DNA from: Collimonas rhizosphaerae
GTDB taxonomy: Bacteria > Pseudomonadota > Gammaproteobacteria > Burkholderiales > Burkholderiaceae_D
Reading direction: 5' to 3'
Length of the DNA stretch: 64,000 nucleotides
NCBI RefSeq assembly: GCF_038896935.1
Contig: NZ_JBANDC010000005.1
Span: 186,001 to 250,000 of the forward strand
Part shown: piece by piece, positions 31,093-40,391 of the stretch
Position numbering within the stretch: the first letter of the stretch is position 1
Layout: each line of letters starts with the position of its first letter
Position numbers and translations under genes: made by a program
Notes under the pieces: generated by a model
The model's database searches: none
What the model was told of the DNA's origin: nothing
What the model saw: only the letters and a program-made list of their open reading frames with translations

Positions 31093-32142
31093 ATGCGCCA
31101 ATACCTCAACAACCATCGCCGCCTCGTCCTTGCCACTGTCGCGTTCGCCCTTGCCGGCGCTCAGTTTGCATTGCCAGGAACAGCCAAAGCCCAATCCGCA
31201 AGCGCAGTGGCGAGCGTGACTGCAACGGCAAGCCACGGGCTGGTTAGCTTCAAGTCCATCAAGCAGATCAACGCCGGCGACCTCAACGTCGGCTACGTTG
31301 ACGAAGGCCCGGCCAACGGCCCGGTAGTCATCCTGCTGCACGGCTGGCCGTATGACATCAACAGCTTTATCGACGTCGTGCCCCTGCTGACCAACGCCGG
31401 CTATCGTGTGATCGTGCCGCACCTGCGCGGCTACGGCACCACGCGTTTCCTCGACCCCAATGCAGTGCGCAACGGCCAGCCGGCGGCGCTTGCCTCCGAC
31501 GTCGTCGCGCTGATGGATGCGCTGAAGATAGACAAGGCCGTCCTCGCCGGTTACGACTGGGGCGCTCGCACGGCCGATATCGTTGCTGCGCTGTGGCCGC
31601 AACGCGTCAAGGGCCTGGTTTCCGTCAGCGGCTATTTGATCGGCAGCCAGGAAGCCGGCAAGCAAGTCTTGCCGCCGAACGCCGAGCAGCAATGGTGGTA
31701 CCAGTTTTATTTCGCTACTGAGCGAGGCCGCGCCGGCTATGAAAAGAACCGCCACGATTTCGCCAAGCTCATCTGGCAAACGGCGTCGCCGCAATGGCAC
31801 TTCGACGATGCCACTTTCGACCGCAGTGCCGCGAACCTGGAAAATCCTGACCATGTAGCAGTAACCATCCACAATTATCGCTGGCGCCTCGGCCTGGCAA
31901 ATGGCGAAGCGAAATACAACGAACTGGAAGCACGGTTGGCGAAGTTCCCGTCCATTGCGGTGCCGGCCATCACCATGGAAGGCGATGCCAACGGTGCGCC
32001 TCACCCTGAGGCCGCCGCATACGCCAAGCGTTTCACCGGGAAGTACAAGCATGAGCTTGTCACCGGCGGCATCGGCCATAACCTGCCGCAAGAAGCTCCA
32101 CGCGCATTTGCCGATGCCGTGATCGAAGTCGATCATTTCTGA
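31093..32142 (+). CDS. Exported alpha/beta hydrolase (epoxide-hydrolase type)
   Basis: 349 residues with a signal peptide of about 35 residues (ALAGAQFALPGTAKAQS). HGWP oxyanion motif, nucleophile elbow AGYDWGA with aspartate instead of serine, and catalytic histidine in GGIGHNLPQ. An aspartate nucleophile marks the epoxide hydrolase/haloalkane dehalogenase branch. It is divergent from ohrR and upstream of ohr, so probably peroxide-induced. Physiological substrate unknown. Confidence 0.8.
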   Translation: MRQYLNNHRRLVLATVAFALAGAQFALPGTAKAQSASAVASVTATASHGLVSFKSIKQINAGDLNVGYVDEGPANGPVVILLHGWPYDINSFIDVVPLLTNAGYRVIVPHLRGYGTTRFLDPNAVRNGQPAALASDVVALMDALKIDKAVLAGYDWGARTADIVAALWPQRVKGLVSVSGYLIGSQEAGKQVLPPNAEQQWWYQFYFATERGRAGYEKNRHDFAKLIWQTASPQWHFDDATFDRSAANLENPDHVAVTIHNYRWRLGLANGEAKYNELEARLAKFPSIAVPAITMEGDANGAPHPEAAAYAKRFTGKYKHELVTGGIGHNLPQEAPRAFADAVIEVDHF

Positions 32143-32256
32143 TGATGATCTGGATGGCATCCCGCCTGCAGGTGCCAGCGCTCATTGGCATTCACCCGTT
32201 CATCCGCAGCATGTCATTGCAGTTTTGCATCACTCAATCACTTGAAAGGAAACATC

Positions 32257-32673
32257 ATGAACAGGATCGACAAAGTTCTCTATACCGGTAAGACACGCAC
32301 CACCGGCGGCCGCGACGGCGCCGCGCAAAGCGACGATGGCCGTCTCGACATCACGTTGTCCCCTCCCGGCAGCCACGGCGCGGGTACCAACCCTGAGCAG
32401 CTCTTCGCCGCCGGCTGGTCGGCCTGCTTCATAGGCGCCATGGGGCGGGCCGCCAAGGACAAGAATCTCTCCCTGCCGGCTGGCACCGCCGTCGATGCCG
32501 AAGTCGACCTCGGCACCGGAAACGATGGCTTCCTCTTGCAGGCACGCCTCAAAGTAAGTCTGCCCGGCCTGTCAGGCGATGCTGCACAAGACTTGATCGA
32601 TGCCGCACATCAGATCTGCCCATACTCGAAAATGACTCGCGGCAACATCGACGTGAGTGTCGTCCTGGCCTGA
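32257..32673 (+). CDS. ohr: Organic hydroperoxide resistance protein
   Basis: 138 residues. OsmC/Ohr fold with the redox cysteines C57 (GWSACFIGAM) and C121 (HQICPYSKMT), and catalytic R19 and E47. Ohr reduces organic hydroperoxides with lipoylated partners (family knowledge). The gene follows the hydrolase and is expected to be under OhrR control. The start at 32257 is chosen because the upstream frame has no similarity. Confidence 0.9.
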   Translation: MNRIDKVLYTGKTRTTGGRDGAAQSDDGRLDITLSPPGSHGAGTNPEQLFAAGWSACFIGAMGRAAKDKNLSLPAGTAVDAEVDLGTGNDGFLLQARLKVSLPGLSGDAAQDLIDAAHQICPYSKMTRGNIDVSVVLA

Positions 32674-32707
32674 GGCAATGTCGACCTATCCCGATAAGGA
32701 ACCCAAC

Positions 32708-33018
32708 ATGATTGCCAAGAAACTATTGATCTCCATTGCCGCTTCCGCATCGTTTGCTGCCGTCCTGCCGCCGGCCAGCGTCCGGTGACTGTCGCTGCAC
32801 TCTATGAGGCATCGAACGGTACTGCCTGGAAGCAGCTGCCCTCTTATTTTGTGTATGGCACTGCCGACAAGAACATTCCTGTCGAGGCTCTGCGCTTTAT
32901 GGCCAAGCGCGCCAGCGCGAAGGATGTCGTCGAAGTGAAAGGCGCTTCTCACGTACTCATGGTCTCCCGGCCGGATGCAGTGGCCAAGGTGATTGAAGAA
33001 GCCGCCGGCAACAAGTAA
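32708..33018 (+). pseudogene. Alpha/beta hydrolase, internally deleted
   Basis: A signal peptide (MIAKKLLISIAASASFAAVL) is followed by a stop, and then, in another frame, by the C-terminal end of an alpha/beta hydrolase: LPSYFVYGTADKNIPVEALR and EVKGASHVLMVSRPDAVAKV with its histidine. About 200 central residues are missing. The signal and tail fit one gene that lost its middle. Confidence 0.7.
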
Positions 33019-33060
33019 GTCGTTAATCCAAAAATGCCTCAAAAAGACCTGTAGTTACAT

Positions 33061-33101
33061 AAAAAAACCCGCATTCAGCTCAGTGCCGATGCGGGTTTTT
33101 G
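33061..33101. terminator. Bidirectional rho-independent terminator, possible att end
   Basis: AAACCCGCAT pairs with ATGCGGGTTT, with T-runs on both sides. It ends pilE (minus) and the hydrolase remnant (plus). It resembles 16178-16215 (shared CCCGC, AGTGC, GATGCGGG). Confidence 0.75.
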
Positions 33102-33214
33102 TTTATTTTCTCGCCAGTTCTAATTGGTACAAATTACCGGCGCAGAGATATTGCCTTGAGCAGCCAAACGCCTTACGGCGTTTCAAAGACTCCTCTGAAA
33201 TCTGGCTTCCCGGC

Positions 33215-33637
33215 CTATCGTCCAGCCCAGCAATCCGCAGACGTAGCAGTAGCACCAGTCACATTCCGAAGGCCGGTATTGTCCAATGTAAAAGTACCGC
33301 ACTTGTCAGCGGTCCCAGCCGGGATTGCCGACAACGTATATGTAGTTCCGGCGCCGGCACTGATGCTCAGGTTGTACTTCGTAGTTCCGCTCAGTGGCGA
33401 CTTAGGCACATACAACGCTGCGCCTGCGATCGGATAGCTGTTGTTGACCGTGAACTGCTGCTGCATCCAGTTGGCATTCTGCAATAATGCCGCCATCGCA
33501 GCAGCGCGATCGCCTCGCTGTACATACTGGCGGTAGCTTGGAATGGCGATTGCAGCAAGCACGGCAATGACGGCAACCACAATCATCAATTCGATCAGAG
33601 TGAAGCCACGCCGCTTGCTAGATTTTCCGTATGTCAT
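33215..33637 (-). CDS. pilE: Type IV pilin-like protein PilE
   Basis: 140 residues from ATG 33637. Prepilin leader and cleavage site RRGFTLIELMIVVAVIAVLA with Glu5 of the mature protein; a C-terminal disulfide pair (DKCGTF and ADCW). Last gene of the minor pilin cluster. The mature protein would be inserted in the inner membrane and assembled into type IV pili. Confidence 0.85.
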   Translation of the reverse strand: MTYGKSSKRRGFTLIELMIVVAVIAVLAAIAIPSYRQYVQRGDRAAAMAALLQNANWMQQQFTVNNSYPIAGAALYVPKSPLSGTTKYNLSISAGAGTTYTLSAIPAGTADKCGTFTLDNTGLRNVTGATATSADCWAGR

Positions 33638-33673
33638 CAATACTCCCTTGGCCACGACAAGTAACTGCAATAA

Positions 33674-36600
33674 TTAATTCGGCTTGATTGGCAACTGGTG
33701 CCAGGTACGAACCGCTCCATATCCCGTGTGAATCTTGAGTTCGTCAGGCGTCCCGCCATCCAGCGGATTGCCTTTCTGGGCCCAGTCGCCGTTACCGAGA
33801 GAGGCGGAAGATGTGTTGGTATTGGTGGCTTTCATGGTTACCGAGCTCAAAAGCGTGCCGTTCACAGATACCGCCAAAATCCCGTTTTTATATATCTTGG
33901 TGTTGGGCGATGCGCCGCCCGTCAGGTAATCGGAAGCCAAGGTTTGCGAAACGCCGCCGCTGACGCAGATATCACCGACGGGCGCCAGAGTCGTTGTCAG
34001 CAGGACGATGTTATCCAGAATCTGCAAATCGCCCACTACACGCTCCCCGCTCGCAGGGAAATCGACGTACCAGCCGAACTTTGCGCTCCAGTCAACCGGT
34101 GTATTTGTCAGCGTGCGGCCAAGGAGCACGCCATTGGCATCAAGCTGGTCCGTCAAGGTTTGCACCTGCAAGGCCGAGCGTCCCGTGACCTTGGCTGCGG
34201 TCGTGGTCGAAGTAGAACTATCCCAGATGCCATACAAGCTCTGTACCTGGGTAACCGCCTTATCGGTCGCCGCCAGATACTTACCTGTGCCGATCGTAAC
34301 CAGGTACCCACCTAAAGGATGCGCAGCCACGACGGGTTTTTGCACGATAGGCTGCACCACGGCTGGCGATGCCGCATCCTTCGCTGTAAATAATGTGCTG
34401 CTGGTCCAGTTCGCTGCAGAGGTATCGCTCAGATTGAATCTCCACAGGTTTCCGGCAAGATCGCCGGCGTAGGCGCCAATCAGTTCGCGATTGTCGTTAA
34501 AAACCAGGGCTGGCGCCGACAAGCCGTTCGCCGTACCGCCCAGGGCAAACTCCTTGATTACGCTGCCATCTGCCAAATTGACGACAAAAAGGGAAGCCAC
34601 GCCGGTTGCGCTGTCATAACCGTTGCCGAATACCACACCCCATTGACCAGTGGTCAAACGGACGATGGTCGATTGGCCCAGCACAAGGCCCAAATTGGCG
34701 AAACCGGTATCAGCAGAACTTTTTTCCCATTTCACACTGGCTGTGCCAAGGGAACCCGGGCTGGTGACATCCAGGGCAAACACGCTAGGCGCGCCGGCGC
34801 CGGTGGAGCCGACCACATAGGTTTTCCAGGCCGCGGCGGAACCCGTTCCAAAATACGCATCTCCTTCAGACAGGGGGCCATCGACGTAATACTGGTGCGA
34901 ATTGCTGGGGCTGCTAAGCGTCTTCAGTTTGCTGTATATCGCATTCGGGACGTAAGCAAATGTCTCGACGCCGGTACTGGCATTGAATGCATGCAGCATG
35001 CCGTCATTGGCGCCTACATACAGCATTGGCGTACGCGACGACTTGCCGCTTACGAAGGTGTTATAGGTCGCTCCGCCCCCGGCGAAACTTGAAAAATAAT
35101 AGCCAAAGTCAGAAGACTGGACATACAACGGCGACGAGTTAACGATATCGCCCAATTTATTGGCACGATAACGATAGACCCCTGGACCTGCCCCGCCGGC
35201 CGTTTGTTCGTTGCTGCCATCGCCACGCAAGTAATCCAGGACCGTCGATGCCGACAAGGCCGTCTGCTGTGCGGTTGTCAAATTAGTCCAGGTAAAGGCT
35301 ACTGCGGCGGGCGTCGTTGCCGACGGATTCCAGGTCACGATATTACGGCTGGCTGGAGCCGGCAGCAAATCTGCCGCATCTTTCCCTCCCCATGCCTGGG
35401 CTCCCGTGGTGCCGTCGGCATTCAGGCTATATGCCTTCAGGTGCCCGATCCATGTGCCCGATTCAAAACCTGGAACGTATATCAGGCTGCTGCTGCTCAC
35501 TTTTCCAAGGCTTACCGAGACGGCGGAGGCCGCGCCTGGCTGCTTGGAGATATTGTTCAACACGCTGGTCAGGCCGCTTTCAAGATCGGTAGGATTGCGG
35601 GCGCTGAAATAACTCCCGCGCCCGTTGACTGCCGCATGCCACAGATCGTCGATGGTAGTGTTGGTGTTGGCCACTGGAGTAGGCCAGGAGGTCGGTACCG
35701 AATTGGGGGTATACGTGAGTGATCCATTGGCTCCCAGGCCGATGGTGAATGTCGTCATATGCTGCCAGGTCGCGGTATCGGTGGTATTGGTCGGTTTGAC
35801 GTTGTTGGTAAGCGTTGTCCGCAAATCATTGGTGTAATAATAGTTGGTTATATCCGCAAGATAGGTGCCAACGGACGAGGCCGGGAAATTGGTGTCGCCG
35901 GAACTGTCATTCCAGAAGCCGTCGGTCGACATGATGTGATAGCTGGCGCGGCAACTGACTAAAGTTGAATCGGTCGCGGTATTCCGATAAGGATCGTTAT
36001 TCGTATAATCGAAACCGCTGAGAGTACCTTGGTAAAGCTGTCCGATCCGGTTCATTTGCGTACGCAGCGGCGTACCTTGATTCGGACTGATCGCATACAA
36101 CTTGGCGTAAAACGACTGCTTTTGGGTCGAATTAAAATCACGGATCGTCAGCCAGTCGGGACCATCCGTAACGTCGGTGTTGTTGTAGCCGACAGAGCCG
36201 TCTGAGCCAATCGAGTTGATGGTATTGAAGCCTACCCGGAATTTAGGAGGATTGACTGGGGAAACCACCGGATCGATGCCGGAAAAAGCCAGCCCCAGGG
36301 CCGTCTTAGTCATCAAGATCCGGGTACGGGCATAGGAAAACCAGTTGGCGAAATTCTGTATTTCCTGGGCATATGTGCAGGTTGTGCCAGTGCCGCAGTC
36401 GGTCCGTGTTGACGCTTTCGGATAAGTCGCTACCGACGAAATGATATCCGTTCTGGTGTAGTTGGTAGCAGTGTCCTGGCCACTGCTGCCGTCAGGTGCT
36501 CCGCTGCCCACCCATGTGTAATAGAAAGCGTATTGTGCAATGGCCTGCGTATATGTATTATCCGCAGGATTGCAGTTGGGAGTTGCTCCTCTGCCCGACG

Positions 36601-37093
36601 GCTTAAAGTATGCGCTGAAGCTACTTGGATCGTAGAGCGGCAATGTGATCGCGACACCCGGTTTGATAAAACACTGCGCAGCGACGTTAAGCGTGCTGGT
36701 CGTTCCCCCTGCGGTAGGATACGGGTCGATCCGGGCGCTGGCCACGGAAGTAGCCATCTTTGTCCCGTCATATAACACCCCCGGGGTGTATGTTGTCGCC
36801 GGATTGTAATAGATGCCGTTATAGGCGCTGGCATAATACGCGCGCAGAGTTTTTGCTGAATTAAATTCAGCCGTGGCGTCGGTTCCGGTCACCGATCCCC
36901 ACACCATGCTGCCCGAATTATCAAGCGTGTACATGATATTAGGGTTGGGAGGCTGCACCACGAACAGCGGTGTCTGCGATACCGCAGCTGAAGCCAGGCC
37001 CGAGGCCAGCGCCATCAGCATGCAGATGCAACGCGCCTGGAATCTGTGCAGCTGGCCGCCTGTCGCATGGCCTGAAAAAATAGTTCGTGGCAT
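33674..37093 (-). CDS. pilY1: PilY1/PilC type IV pilus tip adhesin
   Basis: 1139 residues from ATG 37093, with GGAAGAG before it. A signal sequence ends ASAAVSQ. A von Willebrand-like MIDAS motif (LDNSGS) lies near residue 60. The C-terminal half is the PilY1 beta-propeller (GANDGMLHAFNASTGVETFA, AYAGDLAGNLWRFNLSD). PilY1 caps the pilus, regulates retraction and adheres to surfaces (family knowledge). Between pilX and pilE, the usual order. Confidence 0.9.
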   Translation of the reverse strand: MPRTIFSGHATGGQLHRFQARCICMLMALASGLASAAVSQTPLFVVQPPNPNIMYTLDNSGSMVWGSVTGTDATAEFNSAKTLRAYYASAYNGIYYNPATTYTPGVLYDGTKMATSVASARIDPYPTAGGTTSTLNVAAQCFIKPGVAITLPLYDPSSFSAYFKPSGRGATPNCNPADNTYTQAIAQYAFYYTWVGSGAPDGSSGQDTATNYTRTDIISSVATYPKASTRTDCGTGTTCTYAQEIQNFANWFSYARTRILMTKTALGLAFSGIDPVVSPVNPPKFRVGFNTINSIGSDGSVGYNNTDVTDGPDWLTIRDFNSTQKQSFYAKLYAISPNQGTPLRTQMNRIGQLYQGTLSGFDYTNNDPYRNTATDSTLVSCRASYHIMSTDGFWNDSSGDTNFPASSVGTYLADITNYYYTNDLRTTLTNNVKPTNTTDTATWQHMTTFTIGLGANGSLTYTPNSVPTSWPTPVANTNTTIDDLWHAAVNGRGSYFSARNPTDLESGLTSVLNNISKQPGAASAVSVSLGKVSSSSLIYVPGFESGTWIGHLKAYSLNADGTTGAQAWGGKDAADLLPAPASRNIVTWNPSATTPAAVAFTWTNLTTAQQTALSASTVLDYLRGDGSNEQTAGGAGPGVYRYRANKLGDIVNSSPLYVQSSDFGYYFSSFAGGGATYNTFVSGKSSRTPMLYVGANDGMLHAFNASTGVETFAYVPNAIYSKLKTLSSPSNSHQYYVDGPLSEGDAYFGTGSAAAWKTYVVGSTGAGAPSVFALDVTSPGSLGTASVKWEKSSADTGFANLGLVLGQSTIVRLTTGQWGVVFGNGYDSATGVASLFVVNLADGSVIKEFALGGTANGLSAPALVFNDNRELIGAYAGDLAGNLWRFNLSDTSAANWTSSTLFTAKDAASPAVVQPIVQKPVVAAHPLGGYLVTIGTGKYLAATDKAVTQVQSLYGIWDSSTSTTTAAKVTGRSALQVQTLTDQLDANGVLLGRTLTNTPVDWSAKFGWYVDFPASGERVVGDLQILDNIVLLTTTLAPVGDICVSGGVSQTLASDYLTGGASPNTKIYKNGILAVSVNGTLLSSVTMKATNTNTSSASLGNGDWAQKGNPLDGGTPDELKIHTGYGAVRTWHQLPIKPN

Positions 37094-37113
37094 GGAGACT
37101 CTTCCTATCTCAA

Positions 37114-37602
37114 TCAAAATTTTAAGTAGCTTTGCAGGAGTACGACTGCATTGTTGCTAGCCCCTGTACCGCGCGCCGTAATCCGGTACACCTGGATTCC
37201 GTCGTCTTTCTTCAGCTGTGTCGGATCCAGCCTGAGGGTGCCCTTTACATCTTCCACCATGCATCTCGGCAATGTATTCACGCCGCCAGCAGGCAGTGCG
37301 CCGGCAATGGCAATCGAGTTGGAGCCTTGCCAGTTCGTCACGTCATCCCACAAATTTGTCGTGGTCGACGGCGTCAAGATGGTCGGCTTGCTAGCGGAAT
37401 TGGTGAGCATGGCGTTTTCACAGAAACGCAACGCCTGCTCCGCAGCCTGAAAAGCCAGTTCCTGGTTGCGCGTGTTGCCGGCCATCTTTTCACCCAGCGT
37501 GACATTGCGTATGGCGGTGATGCCGATCAGCAGCATGACCACCACAAAGATGAGGACGATCGGTAGCGCAACACCTGTTTGCGGAAATTTTTTCTTTATC
37601 AT
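37114..37602 (-). CDS. pilX: Minor pilin assembly protein PilX
   Basis: 162 residues. N-terminal TGVALPIVLIFVVVMLLIGI is the PilX-type leader and membrane helix. NVTLGEKMAGNTRNQELAFQ and AAEQALRFCE are typical of the PilX_N domain. A C-terminal segment RITARGTG closes it. Part of the pilus-tip priming complex with PilV, PilW and PilY1. Confidence 0.85.
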   Translation of the reverse strand: MIKKKFPQTGVALPIVLIFVVVMLLIGITAIRNVTLGEKMAGNTRNQELAFQAAEQALRFCENAMLTNSASKPTILTPSTTTNLWDDVTNWQGSNSIAIAGALPAGGVNTLPRCMVEDVKGTLRLDPTQLKKDDGIQVYRITARGTGASNNAVVLLQSYLKF

Positions 37603-37630
37603 GATGGCTTCAATAAGTTCGCGCTTTGGG

Positions 37631-38497
37631 CTATGTCAAGCTGGGTGCCGCGCGGTTTCGCAAGGTAAACGTGCGCGTCAAGGTTGCATGCAGTTTTTTA
37701 TCCGTAGCCGTGGTGCTGGCGCCTGCGCAATTCTGGTAGGTCTGCGCTGCGGTTGTCACAATATTTTCACTGTGGACTTCCAGGCATACCGTGATGCTGA
37801 CCAGCTGATTCCAGCCTCCCTTGTTCGCGGCATTGAGAGGCAAGGCAGAGACCGCGCTGGCGGTTGACAGGAATTGCGAGGCGGCATAAACGCCGGTGGT
37901 ATCGACGCCGTAGGTAAGCACCATGTGATCGACATTGTTCAATATCGGCTGCGAAACCGTGTTGCCGTTGCCGTTGCAAAACAACGACGATGAAGTCTCA
38001 CCGCTCTTGGTCGCAATAAAGAAACTATTGACCGCGGTGCCGCCGGCATTGTTGCCATTGCAATCCGCTCCAATGCCGGAAATCGGGCTGTTGGTGCTGT
38101 CATAGGCATCAACTGAGTAAGAGACCGTAAATCCCGGTTCGCCGGCTGTGCCTGAACAAGTAAAACTGGGCGTCGCGGCAAGCGGGGAAGCAAAGCCGTT
38201 GTCGCAAGCAACCAAACCCTTGCCGGTAAAGCTGGTGGTGCTCACGGTTCTCATTGCGCCATAACCTGCCTGCATCAGATTCCTGCCGATCAAGGTCAAG
38301 GCATAGTTGCCGTCTTCCTGCAGGCGCGCATTATCGTCGTTCAAACGGAAGCTGGCCTTGCTGTTCAGGTACAGGCTGCTGATGAATATGATCAGGACCA
38401 TGCCGATCACGATCGACACCATCAATTCGACCAGGGTAAAGCCGGATATGCCACGGCGATTGACAGCGCCGGCCTGCGGACTGAGAAGATTGTTCAT
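37631..38497 (-). CDS. pilW: Minor pilin PilW
   Basis: 288 residues from ATG 38497. Prepilin motif GISGFTLVELMVSIVIGMVL, then the PilW segment LQEDGNYALTLIGRNLMQAG and LNNVDHMVLTYGVD. Overlaps pilV by four bases (ATGA). Part of the minor pilin priming complex. Confidence 0.85.
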   Translation of the reverse strand: MNNLLSPQAGAVNRRGISGFTLVELMVSIVIGMVLIIFISSLYLNSKASFRLNDDNARLQEDGNYALTLIGRNLMQAGYGAMRTVSTTSFTGKGLVACDNGFASPLAATPSFTCSGTAGEPGFTVSYSVDAYDSTNSPISGIGADCNGNNAGGTAVNSFFIATKSGETSSSLFCNGNGNTVSQPILNNVDHMVLTYGVDTTGVYAASQFLSTASAVSALPLNAANKGGWNQLVSITVCLEVHSENIVTTAAQTYQNCAGASTTATDKKLHATLTRTFTLRNRAAPSLT

Positions 38498-39033
38498 GGC
38501 AAGAAAGTTGTCGAAAAACAGCGAATGTTTGATTTGTCCGTACCCGAGGCAAAAGCAGCGGCACGGCAATTTGCACCGGCGGCGCTGCCGTCGCCCGGCT
38601 CGTTGAAATACACGGTGACGACGAAACCGCCGGTCAGGGTTCCCGACACCTCGCCCCAGCCGCCCGCAACCGCCTGGCTCAAGGCCTGTCGCCAGTTGTA
38701 AAGATCTGCCTGCGCGACCTTGTCCGGAGTACAGGCTGCACTGGCGCAGTTCGGCAGGCTTGCGGGCAAGGCGCCATATGTATCGGTTGTCACGTAACTG
38801 CCCAATTTAGCCCCGGCGACATTGGCCCGCATCCGATCAGCCATGTCCGCGCTGTACTGGCTCGCCAAGGAGCGGAATTGCGCCGTCTTCTGGTATTTCA
38901 GGGACGTTACCTGCAAGCCCGCGAGGCCAAGCAAGGCAAACGAGGCGATGGTGATCGAAATCAGCACCTCGATCATGCCAACGCCACGCTGCCGGTTTCG
39001 GCTTGACGGCAATCTATTTTTGATAAAAGCCAT
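38494..39033 (-). CDS. pilV: Minor pilin PilV
   Basis: 179 residues from ATG 39033 with a GAGAGA before it. Prepilin motif QRGVGMIEVLISITIASFAL; LQVTSLKYQKTAQFRSLASQ and DLYNWRQAL are characteristic of PilV. C-terminal DKSNIRCFST matches family ends. Overlaps pilW. Confidence 0.85.
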   Translation of the reverse strand: MAFIKNRLPSSRNRQRGVGMIEVLISITIASFALLGLAGLQVTSLKYQKTAQFRSLASQYSADMADRMRANVAGAKLGSYVTTDTYGALPASLPNCASAACTPDKVAQADLYNWRQALSQAVAGGWGEVSGTLTGGFVVTVYFNEPGDGSAAGANCRAAAFASGTDKSNIRCFSTTFLP

Positions 39034-39056
39034 ATCTCTCATCTCTCTTGCCGGAT

Positions 39057-39602
39057 TTAACAAGCTCTGGCACGCCCGCTGGGGTCAAAGCAAACCGAGC
39101 GCGTCTGGTTGTTGAAGGCAAATGCAAAATTCTTTGGCGGCGCTTGCGTCGGGGCGCCCAAGGCGTTGTAGACAATGGAAGCCGGCGTTGTCGCGGTGGA
39201 ATCAGGGGTTATCGTGGTGCCGGTGGTTAATGCTCCTTGGCGCGCCAAGACCTCGTTCTTGGTGCTGTCGGCCGTGTTCACCACCACTACCAGCCACCCC
39301 GTTTTCCAATCGCTGCTTGTCGCATCGCAGGAATTGGTAGTAGAGACCTCGGCATTGACGCTGCGGCAGATGGTGACAGCCCCGCTTCTTTTAATTGCCT
39401 CGGAACGAGCCAGCATGGTCCCGGCAATGAATTCGTTGACGTTCCCCGACAAACGATTTTGAGCGATAAAGCTTTGCATTGACGGGACGGCTATCGCCAG
39501 CAGGATAGCCAGTACGGTAATCGTGATCATCAATTCAATCACCGTAAAACCCTTACGGAAGACAATGTCCGCGACGGCTTTGTCATTTTTCCGAAACCGC
39601 AT
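39057..39602 (-). CDS. fimT: Minor pilin FimT/GspH type
   Basis: 181 residues from ATG 39602. Prepilin motif RKGFTVIELMITITVLAILL, followed by GspH/FimT elements (LSGNVNEFIAGTMLARSEAI, ICRS, DWKTGWLVV, VCFDPSGRARAC). FimT proteins bind DNA in some species for natural transformation. First gene of the pilin cluster. Confidence 0.85.
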   Translation of the reverse strand: MRFRKNDKAVADIVFRKGFTVIELMITITVLAILLAIAVPSMQSFIAQNRLSGNVNEFIAGTMLARSEAIKRSGAVTICRSVNAEVSTTNSCDATSSDWKTGWLVVVVNTADSTKNEVLARQGALTTGTTITPDSTATTPASIVYNALGAPTQAPPKNFAFAFNNQTRSVCFDPSGRARAC

Positions 39603-40019
39603 TTGATTTTTGGCATTTCCACGCACACTAAGCTCCCTAGAAACGCAATTTTTAAGCAATGCTGAATTATAGGTTTTACGTTTCCACAAAGAAACCGTTT
39701 CGCCTTCCGCCCATCGCCGCTCGAATACCACTCGTCAGCAATGAATGGCAAAAAAACAATTAGGTCTTATCGCTCTTAAATTCTGCTTAGGCATCTAGTA
39801 TCGACAAGCCTCGACTGCCATGGACTCGCCCTTCAAATGCTATAATCCGCGCTTCCCGCAAACGGGCCGATAGTCTTCCCGGAATGCGGCCCGGCACTGA
39901 AGCAACAAACGAATTGTGCTTGCGCAGTCCGGCAATGCTGGCCTCTATGGACCAGCCTGAACCAGTGTTTTCAACACCATGCGCAAATACGCCATGGTTT
40001 TCATCGAATGGAGTTTGCT
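39603..40019. other. Intergenic region between fimT and the miaB group
   Basis: 417 bases, with no convincing gene on either strand. TATAAT at about 39840 could be the -10 box of a plus-strand promoter for the 40020 gene and miaB; no clear -35 box. Confidence 0.35.
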
Positions 40020-40370
40020 ATGTCGGCAACAATGCGGCCAGTCCGCCTGCTCATGATCTTCCTGCTGGCCACGCTAGCCTTTTCCGCGATGGCGGTAGAC
40101 CGCGATTTCCCCGCCTCGGCCCTGCGCGGCAAGCTGACCATCACCGACTACCCGAACGTCACCGTCAATGGCCAGGCGCTGCGGCTGTCGCCCGGCTCGC
40201 GCATCTGGAATACCCAGCAGCTGACCCAGATCCCCAACTCGCTTGGCGCCGATACTTACCAGGTGAACTACACCTTGAACATTCAAGGCGACATCGACCG
40301 CGTCTGGATCCTGACTACCGATGAAGCCAGCCAGAAGATCGAAGCGCAGCGCAACGGCATGAAACGATAG
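40020..40370 (+). CDS. Exported hypothetical protein upstream of miaB
   Basis: 116 residues from ATG 40020, with GGAG eight bases before it. A signal peptide ends SAMAVD. The mature part has LRGKLTITDYPNVTVNGQAL and a beta-rich end with IDRVWILTTDEA. Probably periplasmic and conserved in this family; function unknown. Twenty-one bases before miaB. Confidence 0.7.
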   Translation: MSATMRPVRLLMIFLLATLAFSAMAVDRDFPASALRGKLTITDYPNVTVNGQALRLSPGSRIWNTQQLTQIPNSLGADTYQVNYTLNIQGDIDRVWILTTDEASQKIEAQRNGMKR

Positions 40371-40391
40371 AAGAGCAGTCAATTAGCAGCC

